The position numbers were made by a program, and so were the translations under genes. Positions 36,901 to 49,641 of a DNA stretch of 64,000 bases are shown here, piece after piece. The number at the start of each line of letters is the position of its first letter. Positions within the stretch are counted from its first letter, which is position 1. The stretch is from the NCBI GenBank assembly GCA_004335635.1, contig QAXH01005413.1, forward strand, positions 31,026-95,025. The letters are read 5' to 3'. Below the pieces are notes generated by a model. The model worked only from the letters and a program-made list of their open reading frames with translations. It made no database searches and was not told the origin of the DNA. The DNA is from Chloromonas sp. AAM2. Its lineage: Eukaryota; Chlorophyta; Chlorophyceae; Chlamydomonadales; Chlamydomonadaceae.

Positions 36901-37797
36901 TTACAGTAGCGGGAAAAGCCCTCCGTGTATTGTCTGTTGCCGTATTGTTCAACTGAGACGAAAGACGAACATGGTGATCATGACTCACTGTTGTTGTCGC
37001 ATGTGCCTGCATATGTTTGTTTGCCTCGCTTTTGAACGAAGGAGCAAACACGTGGCTTGGCCCGTCACGAGTTTGTTGGTCCAGCTGTCGGTTTTGTTTG
37101 TTTCTGTTTCAGGTGCTCACCAATATCCGGCGTTTGATGCCCGGGCGTGACCCCGTGGACATCCTGGTCGCCACACCGCACGTGCGGCTGTCTGGGGCTA
37201 GGGCTTGGCTAGGGTTACGGGCAGGCTTATCGTTGTGTAAAGGTTTGGCAGGACGCTGCTATCGTTGTGCTCTGTATGTCTTCTGCTACGTTCCTCCTTC
37301 CAGGCTGTGTTTCTTTGCCTTTCAGCCTTACTTCTTTCTTGTGCAGGGTAGGCATCCCATTCCACTTCTTTTGGCGGCTTCCCTGCTGTAAACAGACAAA
37401 GAGAGCAAAAATTGTGGAGGTTTGGACAATGGAGTGCGTGTCTGCGTTGGCTAGAGCAAGGCCAGTGTTGGGCTAGAGTTGCGGCCGTTTGCTGGGCTGT
37501 CTTGGGCTGGTCTGCCTTGCTCTTTACCATGCTCCGTTTGTCCAGTACCACCACGCTCTTCTTGTCCTGTGCATATGGTCAACGAACCTTGTCACATGGG
37601 TCCCAGATGAATTGAGATGTTTGTGATGGGCCAAGTGAGATCATCAGAGGAACTAACTCAACAACTGACCCAACTGCCACGGCTCGTTTGTTTGTTGGCT
37701 TGTTGGTTGGCTGCAGATGGTGCTGGACATGCAGCAGGCAGGTATGGACTCTGCCCTGGACGTGGAGGGAGTGCCCCAGCGCCTGCCTGCCAAGTGA
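33937..37797 (+). CDS. mTERF-repeat protein, organelle-targeted
   Basis: mTERF proteins bind nucleic acid in chloroplasts or mitochondria and affect organellar transcription, splicing or ribosome assembly. Nine exons (33937-34114, 34726-34820, 35117-35157, 35518-35593, 36046-36119, 36277-36336, 36522-36597, 37113-37181, 37717-37797 TGA) join in phase to 249 aa. The first about 45 residues are Arg/Ala-rich without acidic residues (MQQRAVLQGRSHLLL...), a typical transit peptide. Next come helical repeats of the mTERF kind, each with a hydrophobic-Pro turn: LRDLLPNTNISLLVTRWPFI, LKRRLDEIKEQLPGVRVEAL, LIDLEPQLLKVD, LTNIRRLMPGRDPVDILVAT. The protein is short for the family (about five repeats). 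Whether it goes to plastid or mitochondrion cannot be told. The call is from repeat pattern rather than a specific orthologue. Confidence 0.75.
35620..35715. repeat. 33-bp tandem repeat in mTERF intron
   Basis: About three units containing GTGACGCTCACGTGAGGTGG. A second, about 48-bp repeat (CACATGGGTCTGGATGTG) follows at about 35905-36040, ending just before the next exon. Confidence 0.8.
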
Positions 37798-38808
37798 TAA
37801 TGCAGCAGGAGTGCAGCTCAGCATGACGTGCCAACCAGAGGGCCAGTTGTCATGTCATGCCAATGGGGTCTGTTAGGGATGCACCTGGCTATTACAGAGA
37901 GGCCGAGTGAGGCCGAAAAGACAAGTGATGGTGATTGCAGGCCCCAGCTGACAGGGTCAGGCTGAGCGTTGTCGTAGTTGCGATGAAAAGGAAAGCTCGT
38001 GTCGTACCTGCAGGCTTGTGGCCTCACCAACTGCTGTACTCTGCGCATGCATGCATTCTCTTGCCTTCTACAGGTCATAGTGACTGCCTGCAAAGTGACA
38101 CACAATGTGGTTGGCACCTGGACTGGATTCCTGACGTTTCAGCAACAGTCGCTGACAGGGTAGCTTGTGGGCTTGTGTCGCAATTTACTGCAAACCTGGT
38201 CGGGTGCATGGTGGTTGAACCAATCAGATGATTTTCCAGAGATACCTCGGCTTTTGTTCAAAGCAATCTGCGGCTCCCGTGTCATGTGACGGCTTCCCTG
38301 ATGTAAAATTGCCTTTAATCTGCGGTGACATGCTCCTGACATGCCTGTAAGGGTTAGCAGGGACGAAGGCCGGCAGAGAGATGCAGTTAACACACCCAGC
38401 AACACTCTGAGCTAAAGCATGCACCCAGTTCTGAGCCGGCTTCTAAAAGTCCACTGCGTAAGGGAGCGTTCCTGGTACCACTGTGCTGGGAATTAGGGTG
38501 TACTAATGTGAGTCTTTCCTTCTGCTTGTACTTCGGGGCTCCCAACATAATCATTTCCAGGCCAGGAAGAGGACACCTAGCAGAGACCCGCAGGCCCCAC
38601 CGTAACTGCAGCTGTCGTCCACTTTTCGCGTTGCCACGTGCCATCACAAAAATGCAATGATGAAGGGCAGCAATCAAGAGTTCGTGCCAGCTTTCTTGTT
38701 GCAAATCTGCCCCGGGTGGCTTCGACAGGTTGGTAGGGTTCGGGCCTACCTTCCAGAACATTTCTCTACTTTCACGCTACACAGGAGGCAATCGCGACAA
38801 CACACACG
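37798..38808. other. Spacer mTERF to Lon
   Basis: About 1 kb between two plus-strand genes. No exon or recognisable element is seen; it holds the mTERF 3' flank and the Lon promoter. Confidence 0.6.
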
Positions 38809-41800
38809 ATGCGCAGCAGCAACGCTGCGCTGCTGCTTGGTTACCGCGGAATTGCAAGGAGGTGGCCACTAGCGCCAAGCAACTCACTAGTGCAACGATT
38901 CTCCACTGGCGATAAAGGATCCTCGGATGAGGAGCCAGGACTGCTTCAGAAGCTATACAGGTGCGTGGACGGCAGCATGCTGCCAAACGACGGAGGGCAT
39001 GGTCTGCGCGCCCGGCTCCGCCACACGCAGGAAATCGCAGATCACGACCTGTGGCGCCGTGCGCTGCACGACCTGTTGCTGACGGTCATGGCAGTGGTGG
39101 CAATGTCCTGGATGGTGATGTCATCACGTCATGTCCTCTCGTGATGGTGACATGATGCACATGCCCTGGCCATGCAGAATGCATGAGACCGTGGCACAGG
39201 GTAGGCAGCCAACATGCAGCTCCATGTCCTGTCATGGAAATCTGGGCATGCAAGCATGCAATTGGCGCCTTGTTGCCACAACACGTGCAAATAGCGTTAT
39301 GGGTACGCTTTGCTCTGTGAGGCGCCAGGTTCCGTGTTTTGGTGGCAATTTAGTACAGATTTTCTGAGCACCAGTTGCTGTCATGGGTAAGTATGTCATG
39401 TCTCAATCTCCAAGCACAAAGGTAGAATCTCCACGCACATGTCGAGGTGCAAAGGGACGATGTGCCTTCACACCTGTTACACCTAGCAACCTGACTGGAA
39501 CCAGAATAAGGTGCTTCATTCCCTTTCCACACCTTTCAAGTCAGAACACCTGGCGGTATGAAGGCATGCACGGTGTTCGCTGGCCACAGTGGCTTATTGG
39601 TCACACATTGTGGGACGAGTGCACCCCTAGCTGAGATGTCCACACACGCCATGTGCCATGTGATAGCAGGCGTGCCAAGGAGCAGCAAAAGGCCGACGAG
39701 GCACCCCAAAAGGGGGGCGAAGGAGGTGAAGCAGGCGCACCAGCAGCAAAATCGACAGAAACAGCAGCTGTCAATAACCACAGTGACAGCGCTTTGGTGC
39801 CAGCTGGGCCTGATCGGAAACAAAACAAGGTGAACGGGTTGAAGCTGGGAGGAGTAATGGAAGGAGTAATGCGGATTGGGAGGAGTAATGCAGTGCTTGG
39901 CAAGGCGATTTTGAGCTTGAGCCTGTATTACCTTCACTGACTGCGTGAGGTACTTTCACTGCAGTACCGACTGACCTTTGTGTTCAGTCAGGTCAGCTTG
40001 TGGTAGTGTGGTGTGCACTCGCCCTGTAAGCCCAGGTGTTCACACGGGCTGATGCCTGGGCGATCATGGAATTAATGTGTGACTGGTGTTTGTTACTGCT
40101 AAGAACGACTGGTGTGCCCAGGAGCACACGTGTCGTGACTTGGCCGAGTAGGGGCCTTTAGAGATGCCCGTGACACTTCATAATGTTAGGTCCCTTCAAA
40201 CGTTACGTGTGGGTGTATATAATGTTCTGCTCTTAATCAGTTCGCGACTCGATTTGTTCTTGATTTCGTTTGGGAAACGCAAACCACTTGCCAGCCAGAC
40301 GTGCGCTACGCCGGCGCATGCAACAGGTGCTCGGGGGAGGGGGCGAGGGGCTCAGGTGCACAGGCCATGGCTCTAGCAGACTTCGGACAGGGCTGCGGGT
40401 CGGCCAGTACGCTTGCATATTTTCACCATCAAGGAAGCGCCCCAGCTAGGGTTGACGGGCACGTACCAGGGCAGCGAAGTTGCGAGTTTAGCTCTTGCTT
40501 CAAGTATTTTGCATTCAATGACCTTACCAACTGATTCACCGTTGTGTGTATCACACGGGCCGACGCCATAAAGTGTGATGCAATCGCCATATTGTGTAAT
40601 GGCCGTTACTGTTGTTGCAGTTGTACGTTGTCGAATTGGGTCGCAAGCCTCTGTTCCCTGGCATCTACACGCCGGTCATGGTCACTAAGAATGAGAAACT
40701 GATCAAGGAGATCAATGAGATGAAGAAACAAGGGTGAGTGAGGATGAGTGAGAGAGGTGGAAGAAGTGAGAACATAAACAGGGGATGGGTCTCTGTTGAT
40801 GCTTGTGCATCAGCCATGCCTTAGTGGTTCCCACCACCAGCCAATCACTCGGTGTGACCCAGAGTGTGGCCATGTGCAGTCCTTGTAACCTTGCTTCACG
40901 ATGCCAGCACCAATTTCCGTGCATCTAGGCTTGATAGGCTGCGCCTGTTGTGCTTCATCCGGAACTGTTTAGATCTGGCGAAGTTTTGCACTTTTCAAAA
41001 AGCCTGACCTCAAAGTCTGAGCGACGTACGCAAGCAGGTTTCTTGTTAATGGTTAAGCTGGGCCGAACATGCAGCAAATCCCAAGCACACCGCTTCAGTT
41101 AGTCTGGTTTTCGCCCGACTTCAGCTACCTGTAGAGCCTGAGATCTCAGCTACCCGTAGAGCCTGAGATCTCAGCTATCCGTAGAGCCTGAGGTCTCAGC
41201 TACCCGTAGAACCTGAGATCTCAGCTACCTGTAGAGCTTGAAATCTCAGCTAACTGTAGAGCCTGAGATCTCAGCTACCTGTAGAGCCTGAAATCGTCCC
41301 AAACAGTGCAGTGTTGCTCACAAGAGACACTTGACGACGTGCACGCGCAGTCGGGCCACATTTGTGCGATTGGCTTTCGGGGGAAACAGTGCAGTCGTCA
41401 TACAGTCAAAACCGGACTGTGCCTGTTGCTACAGCCCAGTTCCTGCTTATCCCAGGGTCACTCTTGACATAGCCTTGATACTGACTCTGTCTTGCCCGTT
41501 TCTACCCGCACAGCATACAGCCGTACGTGGGTGCATTCCTTCGCAAGGCCGAGCCCGCTCTGTCTACCTCCCCCGACGCCCCTGCCTCCTTGGACGTGGC
41601 CATCTCTCAGGGGGAGGGTGCAGTCAAGCTGCCGCAGCCCAGCGATGACCTCAGCTCAGCCGCAGACCACTTACACGAAGTGGGCACATTCGCACAGGTA
41701 TGTTGTGAGTGAGTAGGGTTGAGGGTGAGAGTGAGTGAGAGTGAGTGAGCGAGTGTGTAAGTATTTGTCCGTCTGACAAGTTGAAAAGGACATGGCTCCG

Positions 41801-44800
41801 TATACACCACCATCGTACTGCCATTGCAAGGTATGTCGTTCTTGCTGTCACTTGACGCGGCCTTTGATATCAAGAATGGAATCCTTGGGTGTAGGGGCAA
41901 AAAGGCAATGTCATGGTTTGCAGTTAGGCGTTCACTGTGACGTTCAGGTGCACTTGGATTGCACCAGACTCTGAAAATGGTATACTTATGCACCAGAGAC
42001 AGACTGGGTGCATGACTCTGACAGTGATATACTTGTACACCAGACACAGTTNNNNNNNNNNNNNNNNNNNNNNNNNNNNNNNNNNNNNNNNNNNNNNNNN
42101 NNNNNNNNNNNNNNNNNNNNNNNNNNNNNNNNNNNNNNNNNNNNNNNNNNNNNNNNNNNNNNNNNNNNNNNNNNNNNNNNNNNNNNNNNNNNNNNNNNNN
42201 NNNNNNNNNNNNNNNNNNNNNNNNNNNNNNNNNNNNNNNNNNCATGACTCTGACAGTGATAGACTTGTGCACCAGACACAGTTACAACATGACTCTGACA
42301 GTGATAGACTTGTGCACCAGAGACAGACTGGGTGCATGACTCTGACAGTGATAGACTTGTGCACCAGAGACAGTTACTGCATGACTCTGACAGTGATATA
42401 CTTGTGCGTTTGCCCGTGCAGGTGCACACGCTGTTGCCGGGGGATTCCCCCGACCAGGCGCAGCTGCTGCTGCTGGGGCACAGGAGGTTGAAACGGAAGC
42501 ATGTGGTGAGGGGGGGGTTGGGGGGGGGGGGCACTGTAGCAGACCCATCAGGCGAGAAAAATGAGTGGCATGAACTTCAGGAACTGGGCACATTCTGTAG
42601 ACGACTGCTACAGGCACTGCTCCCATCATAGCTAATTGACACTGTGCAAGTTCAGTTCAGTTGTACTGAATGTTGTTGCTGAAAGGAACGTGGTTAGTTC
42701 CTTGATTGTTACAGGTTTTCTGATGGTCAACTCTATGAATTGTGCAGTTGTCGAAATCTCAAGTGTGGCTTTCATGAGCGCCATGCTGAGTGTACAAACT
42801 GTCGTGAATCGTCCACTTTACTTGTGTGGCAAATGACCTAAGTCAAGGCGTGACCAGTCTCAGGCACCCGGAGCGTTCTTGGCTTTATGATTGTCAGGCG
42901 CGTAATTCTTGAAGAGATATTGTGTCTAGCTGCAGTACCGTGGGTTGAACCATGAGAAGCCATGTAGTGATGGATGACGATGGCTCCGGCACCACACTCT
43001 TTCCTAACATGTGGATGTGTGCCTTTTTACATCCAGAGCGCTTTCTCACGCTATGAGATGGAACAATCTGTTAAGCGCATAGCAAACAGACAGGTGCCTA
43101 GATCCCTCTGTAACGAACTCTTGTGTAAAGCCATCACCGTGATGATAACCATGTGCGTGTGCTTACAGATCTCCAAGGATCCCCTGCGTGTGTATGTGGA
43201 GCACTTGAAGGATGAAGCCTACGCAAATGATGATATCATCAAGGTGCGAGGCGAGCCGTGTGGGTTGAGGCTTTAACGATCAAAAAAACAGCTGTAAACA
43301 ACGCAAGAAACGTGTCCTCTTACGAAATCTTCAAGAAACTTGTCCTCTGTCGATATTATTTTCAAAGAAAAGCGAGGGAGCGTACCACTGCAGCTAACAC
43401 ACGTACCTCTCTTACCATTGACTCTCTCTGCCGATCTCGATGCCATCTCTTCCAATCTCCTCGATGCTGCCATCACGCCCCATGCGCTGATGTCCATGTA
43501 TCACAAGTGTGCAGGCGACTAGCATGGAGTTGGTTAACACCATGCGGGACCTGCTGCATCTGAACCCGCTGTACGGAGAACAGTTTCGGACGTTACTCTC
43601 CCTCAGTGAGTGTCTCCAACCTGCCCTCTTGGCCTCAGAGGGATCTTCGCGAGGTCACGGTTGTCTCACGGATTCGCATTCCAGCCTTCAAAAAAAATGC
43701 CATGCATTTGTTACACGGTGTGCTGTACAAGCTGTGAAGCCTGGCTTTGTGGTTTATGTTTTCTGTTATTTGTTGGTCGGCTGTCCAACTGGCTGTCTGA
43801 TTTTCTTTGCCGTTTTCTTGTCCGGCGTCCAACGGTTGGTATGGCACGACTAACTGTCATGCAACTTGCATGGAAGGCCTGCTTTGGCAGGCAACCCTCA
43901 AACACTGTTGGAGATTGCCCTGTGCCATAATGACTTGATGTCTGCCACATATGCGAATTATGCATCGGTTGACAATGCTGCCGGTATGTTTGCCATGAAC
44001 GTGTTTACATGCGTCTGTCATCATCATCTGATCATCATCACATGGCTCTAGTGGTCCAAGCCACGGTGCCGCAACTGCAGCTGGCTCTGTGTCTGTAGAT
44101 GTGCTCGTATTTGTTTATGTATGAATTTTTTCATGGGTTTGTGTGTGTGTTTGTATATGGGTTTGTGCAGCGGGCAGCCTTGACCTCCAGGACATGTCTC
44201 GTCTGGTGGATGCCGCTGCCAGCCTGACCAGCGCTGATGACGTCACCCTGCAGCAGGTGCTGGACCAGCTGAGCGTGCCTGACAGGTGAGGCTGACCAGC
44301 GCTAATGACGTCACCCTGCAGCAGGTGCTGGATGTTGGTGCATGTGCGCCCCTGGATCACATTTTGTGTAAGTATTTCTTAGCTGCTCAGACTGGCATTG
44401 TTGGTCCAAACAGATTATGTAACTCTTTGACTTGCCATTGGTGCTCAAAAATGTGCTTTGTATTCGTTGGCCTTAACAACTTAAAGATTGACTAGGAAAT
44501 GTGCATTTACCATCGTTGATTCCAAAAGCTGAAGTTGCAGGTAAGGCTACGGCATCAAGAATGGGCTGTGTCCAATCCCTGCTAAGTAAGGAAGGTCGAG
44601 TGTCTTTTCCCATCCAGGGCGCGGGCTGACATTAGTATCTGGATAGCATGCACGGATCGTGCAAGTCTGTTGCCAACAAGCCAGGCCGAGTGCTTGTATT
44701 ATGTAACATGTTATGTTGTGCCGTTGTCCAGGGCGCGGGCTGTGCTTGTTCTCTTGAAGAAGGAGGTGGAGCTGTGCAAGCTGCAGGCAGACATCCGGGA

Positions 44801-47800
44801 GCAGGTGAGAGGAGACACTTCAATTTGTACCAAAGTGACAATCTGTGCCAATTCGTACCAAAATGAGGCAGTGTATTCCGCATCAACAACCAACAGCTAC
44901 TATGTTCTTAGGCAACAAGAGTACTGGAGCGATGGCCACGCGCTCGGCCAGCATCAAAAGTAACCACTTTGCTCTGTGAACGGCTTTGCGATTCTGAACC
45001 GCTGGCAGGCGTGGCCTGCTGTTTTATCTCAAGTCAAACATCAACTCATGTTTGCACATACGACTCTGGTGTCAAATGTCAGGGCAGGTCACTGGCGATG
45101 TCTCAATTATTTTATGTTGCTGTGATCTGATGCACAATTGCTTGAACAACTCTCCCACAACTCACTCTCTTGGAATCGTCATGTCACGCAAACACCAGTT
45201 GCTATCTCACCACTCACTGAGTCGTAATCACATGTCTGCCGGGTCTATGCATGCACGGATAGATAAGTATGCACTGCTATCCCACAACCTTGGTTGGTTA
45301 TATTCTGCTTGTTGTTATGTTGTTACGTTGTTGTTATGCTGTTGCTATGTTGTTGCTATGTGCAGGTTGAGGGTAAGATGATGAAGGAGCAGCGGCGAAT
45401 GCTGCTCATGGAGCAGCTCAAGAGCATCAAGAGGGAGCTGGGGCTGGAGAAGGACGACAAGTCGGCGCTGCTGCAGAGGTAGGGCAGGGCTAGGGTCAAG
45501 GGGGTTGGGGTTGGGTAGCTGGGGGAGGGCAAGGGCAGACTAGGCCATGTTGACTCCTGGCTGAGGTGGCTGAGAGCACAAGGTAGCTAAAGCGCACTTG
45601 GGTGAACTCAGCTGTCTTGTAGGTGCTGGTTAAAAGCGTCACCCCATAGACATGTCACCCCATAGGAATCAGTAGGGTTCGTACAGCAAACGGCTAAAGC
45701 TGTACTGCCCTGGAGTGCTAGTGTCACTGGCGCCGGTTGACCACTTGCATAGGTTGACCGTAGCGGTTGCTGGCGTTTTCCGTGCTGGTGCTTGTTTTAC
45801 ATGTTTGTTTTGCATGCTGGTGACCAAGCCGTTGGTTTTGTCTTGCAGGTTCAGTGAGCGTTGGGAGAGCAAGAAGGAGGGGGCGTCTGAGGACGTGCAG
45901 CGGGCGGTGGCGGATGAGTTGGAAAAACTAGGGGGCCTGGAACCGGTGAGCCGGCGCGAGAGGATGTGAACATGAATCGCACACATGAATCGCACACATG
46001 AATTGCACACACGAGGTGCACACACGAGCTGCACACATGGACTGCACACACGGACTGTTACCGACAGGGATTTTCTCTTCAGTCTACAGAGTACAGCAGC
46101 TGCTAGTCGGATGGCCGTTGTAAAGGGCGGTGATTTGCAGAACCAGGGGCCCTGGAACCGCGTAGGCATCACAGCAGGGGCCATGGAACCGGGTAGGCAT
46201 CACAGCAGCGCGGCAGAAGATGCTGTGTACCGTTCTGACTGACACTGAGCGACCAGTATACGTGTGACGGTTTTCCGCGGGATCTGTAGCACCGTTCTGA
46301 CAACCCCGCCACACGCATTTCCATGCTGGCCTGTTTCCGCAGGTCTCCCCGGAGTTCAGTGTGACCCGCAACTACCTGGAGTGGCTGACCAGCCTGCCCT
46401 GGGGGGTGCACAGCCCAGACATCTTCGACCTGGAACACGCAAAGAAGGTAAGGGCCAGGATATTGCTAATGCTGAGCAAGGGGCTCTGGTCAAGGTTATC
46501 TTCTCAGACTTGCAGGCCTGGGTAAGGGACAAACGCCGGAGAGAGGGTTTGCTGAAAAGCAGCCCTGTCGCAAGGGGTTAGAGTTCTGCGGCGCCCAGTC
46601 TGTGGATTGCATGAGCTCCACCACTCAGTGAGCACCATTGGTGGTGCTGTCAGGTTGGGAGGTCCACGGAACAGTGAAAACATAAAAGGGGTGAAACCGA
46701 GAAGGGGGTGCGAAGACTTGCATGTGCATGTGCTTTGTCAGCCTGCCGTACCCGTTTTGTTTGCATCGTGTTGCCTTCTTGGTCACGGCTTTCTGTGTCC
46801 TTTGACGGCCTCAATCATGTGTCCTGTAACTGTGTTGGCGTTAATGCATCTGTCCTGGGTTCCATGATAACCTTGCAGGCGTCCGCTGTCAGAATCGACG
46901 CAGGCATGTGCATTGGAAATTGCAGCAAATACGCAGCAGGGAGCGCAGCAGGGGGGATGACGGATCGGCTGCCCTGCTTTGCCCGGTGTGGCCCCGGTCT
47001 GGCGGTGACTCAAACTCACACGCCTTGATGCACATACAATTGAATTCCAACGAAAAAGCGCAATTGATTGAGCAGAACTCAGTCAGCACAGCTATCAACT
47101 TGCCCACCGATGTATTGCGTGCTGTGTTGTGGTTGTTTCCAGGTGCTGGACCAGGATCATTTCGGACTGGATGACGTGAAGGAACGGATACTGGAGTTCA
47201 TTGCGGTGTCGGGGCTGAGGGGATCGGCACAGGTGGGTGCGAGTGGGGTGTGGGGTGTGGGGTGTGCGTGTGGGTGTGGGTGTGTGGGGGGGGGGCGGGC
47301 AGGACAGTCGTTATCATGGTATCCACACACGTATAGGTGTAGAGCGTGTAGTTTGTTAGGCAAGAGCGTATTAATGACACAAGGTTTGACACAATATGGA
47401 TGCTAGATTCAAAACTCCATGAGATGTGGGCTTTGGATGACTTGCAGTGTCTTTGGATGGCTTCATCTGTGTGTGGGTGTGGGGGCAGATGAGTGAGTGT
47501 TGCACTCCACAGGAACGCATTGGAGGCGCCCCTTTCACACATTTAATGTACACATCAATGGTTTTCGCTTCTTTCAGAATCGACAGGTGTCCCACCCACA
47601 GGCAAACTCCAGCTTTTCTTTTTCTGGCCTAACTTTGCCAAACGCTCGCACCCCCCTGTGTTCCTGCCGCTTCCTGTTGAGCTGCCACACATGTCATGTC
47701 GTGTGGTTCCCTCTCAGGGCAAGATCCTTTGCCTGGTGGGCCCCCCCGGCGTAGGGAAGACCAGCATAGGGCGGTCTGTGGCCAGCACGCTCCACCGCAA

Positions 47801-49604
47801 GTACTACCGCTTCAGCGTGGGGGGGCTGCATGACGTGGCGGAAATTAAGGGCCATAGGTGGGCATAGGGTAAGGCTAGGGTAGGGCTAGGGTAAGGCCAG
47901 GTTAGTAAGGGTGCGTGCACACGTGAAATCTAAATTCAAACGTGGGGACAAACTTTTAATAGAAAACAATTGGGGTGAATAACGGCAGACAGGTGTGGCG
48001 TGCGCCCTTCTGCGAAGCTCAACCCAGCTGAGGCACGCTACCACCAACGGCGCTTTCGCCCCCTTACTTGTTGGTACTGTCTCCAACCACCACCCCTTCC
48101 CTTCCATGGCCCACTCTTACATGTGCCTCACCAGTGGTGGGCCTGAGGCAGTGCAATCAAAAGCAAAGCGCCACAAACCACAAAAACACCACAAGTGAAA
48201 AAACAAACCGCACCCTGCCCACAGGCGCACGTACGTGGGTGCCATGCCGGGCAAGGTGGTTCAGTGCCTCAAGGCCACAGGCACCTCCAACCCCCTGCTG
48301 CTCATTGATGAAATCGACAAGCTGGGCCGAGGTGAGTTGTGCTGGTAGCTAGTATATGTATTACACACATACACCGTATTCATATTTGAACTTTGTAACA
48401 ACCGTTCGAAAACTGGTTTGTAGATTTGAATTTCTCAAAGTTGAGAATCGACGTGTACGAACCCTGATATAAAATGCACATGCTTTCTAGTGTTGTCAGA
48501 ACGGTCCTTTCTAGCATGCAATTAAGCCGCAGTGCTACGAAGTTCAAATGTACTGTTGCAGCAGGGCTGGTGTGGTGTGTGTGTGTGTCAAAGCACAACT
48601 GGGGTGCGAGCGCGTTCTGAAAGTTAACCAACCGTTCTTGTTGGTTGGTTGGTTGGTGGTTGGCTGGTTGGTAATGTGCAAGTTAGATGCTAGTACGCTT
48701 TCTGTTGTGCAGTTGGTGTGTTTGTTTTGCGTCGGTGCTCCCGAGGGCACGAGGGTGCACTTGTACGTTTTGCAAGCGACACTCTGGCATCCAGCGCATG
48801 CATTGGTCAGGCAAAGCCTTGGCACCCTTGCGACCTCACACATGCTTGCGGTTTCTGACACTCTTGTCGCTCTTTTCGGTTTCAGGTCATGGGGGCGACC
48901 CGGCCAGTGCCCTTCTTGAGCTTCTTGACCCCGAGCAGAACTCTGGATTTGTAGACCACTACTTGGACTTGCCGGTGGATCTATCCAAGGTGTGAGGAAG
49001 TGTGATATTGCGTTTGAAAGTGTGACACATCCATCTGTGAATGTGTGTTCGAGAGCTTCGTAGACCAGTACTTGTCCTCTTGCCTGTGGATCTGTGCAAG
49101 GTGTGAGGGAACGCAGCAGGGGGTGAGTATTGAAAAAGACCATATCAAGGAGTGGGTAGTCTGAACAAGTTGTAAGCATGCCAACGGTCTAAGGAGCTCC
49201 AATCCAGAATTGCAAGTCATCAGGAAATGCACAATTGAGAAAGCCACCTGTGCACGTGTTTCAGAGATTTGGTTCATCAGTTGTGAGATCGCCGTCGAAA
49301 GTTGAAATGGTCAGCTGTGCACGTGTTTGAAGGGTTGATATTGTGGCCACAATGCTTCTGCCTTGACTTCCACACAAAGGAAGTGTGAGCAAACGGGATC
49401 ATGACAATGGAATTGCAGGGGTTTCATGTGCTGCTATACATGCTGCCACACACGCATGCTACTCACCCTGTCAGTTGCACCATGGCTATTTGTACGCTTA
49501 TCAGTATCTTACTGTCGACTAAACACACATAATGTTTCCTACCATCCAACGGCCCTGACATTCTCCAGCGTTGTCGTTTCCTTTCGTGATTACACAACAT
49601 ATTG

Positions 49605-49641
<37 letters not shown>

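Noticed and set aside
41123..42410. CRISPR-like regular repeats
   Set aside because: Units are directly adjacent or near-identical without unique spacers, and lie in introns of a eukaryotic gene.
41607..42534. Frames crossing the N run
   Set aside because: They depend on unknown bases, and the flanks are a tandem repeat in a Lon intron.
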